Positions 63,746 to 64,000 of a stretch of DNA of 64,000 bases are shown piece after piece (the stretch's first letter is position 1; each line of letters starts with the position of its first letter). A program made the translations under genes and the position numbers. Below the pieces are notes generated by a model. The model was given only the letters and a program-made list of their open reading frames with translations, was not told the origin of the DNA and searched no databases. This stretch comes from Lepisosteus oculatus (taxonomy: Eukaryota; Chordata; Actinopteri; Semionotiformes; Lepisosteidae): positions 39,751,148 through 39,815,147 of the forward strand of contig NC_090706.1 of the NCBI RefSeq assembly GCF_040954835.1, in the 5' to 3' direction.

Positions 63746-64000
63746 TGAGTGGGGGAAGAGGAACAGCATTGAGCTCCTGTCAAGTTGGAGAAATAAATGG
63801 AAAACCTGGGCACTCGGCTCGTTGAGTCCAGCGTGCTGTGGTGAGAGTTCTGCTTCGAGAGAGGAAGACAGGCTGGGACAGCCAGAGGTAATTCACAGCC
63901 TGTGCAGGAGCCTCAGACCCCCCTGCCGAAACGAAGAGGCCATCATCGACACCTGAGGACCCTTTGAGGGGGGGGTACAGGTCGACCTTTGACCTCGGCC

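Noticed and set aside
53581..64000. FGFR4, the human neighbour upstream of NSD1
   Set aside because: No tyrosine-kinase motif was found on the minus strand in this stretch. It may lie beyond the right edge.
1..64000. Bacterial-type systems such as CRISPR arrays, operons or phage genes
   Set aside because: The tandem arrays lack unique spacers and the genes are spliced vertebrate genes. Nothing supports a prokaryotic system or contamination.

Overview
This window looks like nuclear DNA of a ray-finned fish. It holds two intron-containing vertebrate genes with short GT-AG introns. The repeats are typical of fish genomes: a Tc1-like transposon, an L2-like LINE fragment, Rex/Babar-like tails, a 5S rRNA-derived SINE and fold-back elements. 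Single-copy, unduplicated-looking linkage and the mix of SINE families would suit a non-teleost such as gar, bowfin or sturgeon. The species is an inference; the sequence alone does not fix it.

Layout. 1-5.8 kb: repeats, a CpG-rich block with a TATA-like box (a candidate 5' exon or promoter for RAB24) and a decayed Tc1-like element. 6.1-12.7 kb: RAB24 on the + strand, eight coding exons, 202 residues, complete, followed by a probable 3.1 kb 3'UTR. 16.4-46.7 kb: NSD1 on the - strand, 22 coding exons that join in phase to a 2100-residue protein, with a probable 5.4 kb 3'UTR. 48-52 kb: candidate 5' non-coding and promoter sequence. 52-64 kb: no recognised protein gene; an L2-like LINE remnant, SINEs, fold-back and Rex-like remnants, a 16-copy 38-bp minisatellite and two repeat-poor stretches that could be conserved non-coding DNA.

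How the genes relate. RAB24 is an atypical small GTPase linked to late autophagy and membrane traffic. NSD1 is a chromatin-bound histone H3 lysine-36 mono/dimethyltransferase. They share no pathway. They are tail-to-tail neighbours, as in human 5q35 (NSD1-RAB24-PRELID1), and their predicted polyadenylation sites are only about 0.5 kb apart. The human neighbours PRELID1 and FGFR4 were looked for and not seen inside the window.

I did not find an undescribed multi-gene system. The more unusual points are a Cys in place of the P-loop Tyr17 of RAB24, a strongly shortened NSD1 C-terminal tail, alternative-acceptor sequence contexts in both genes, candidate 5' exons, a dispersed hairpin-forming element family, and a SINE/LINE pair that appear to share a 3' tail. 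Exon borders were placed by hand from splice motifs, reading phase and recalled family similarity. Every junction was checked for phase, but none was checked against RNA.
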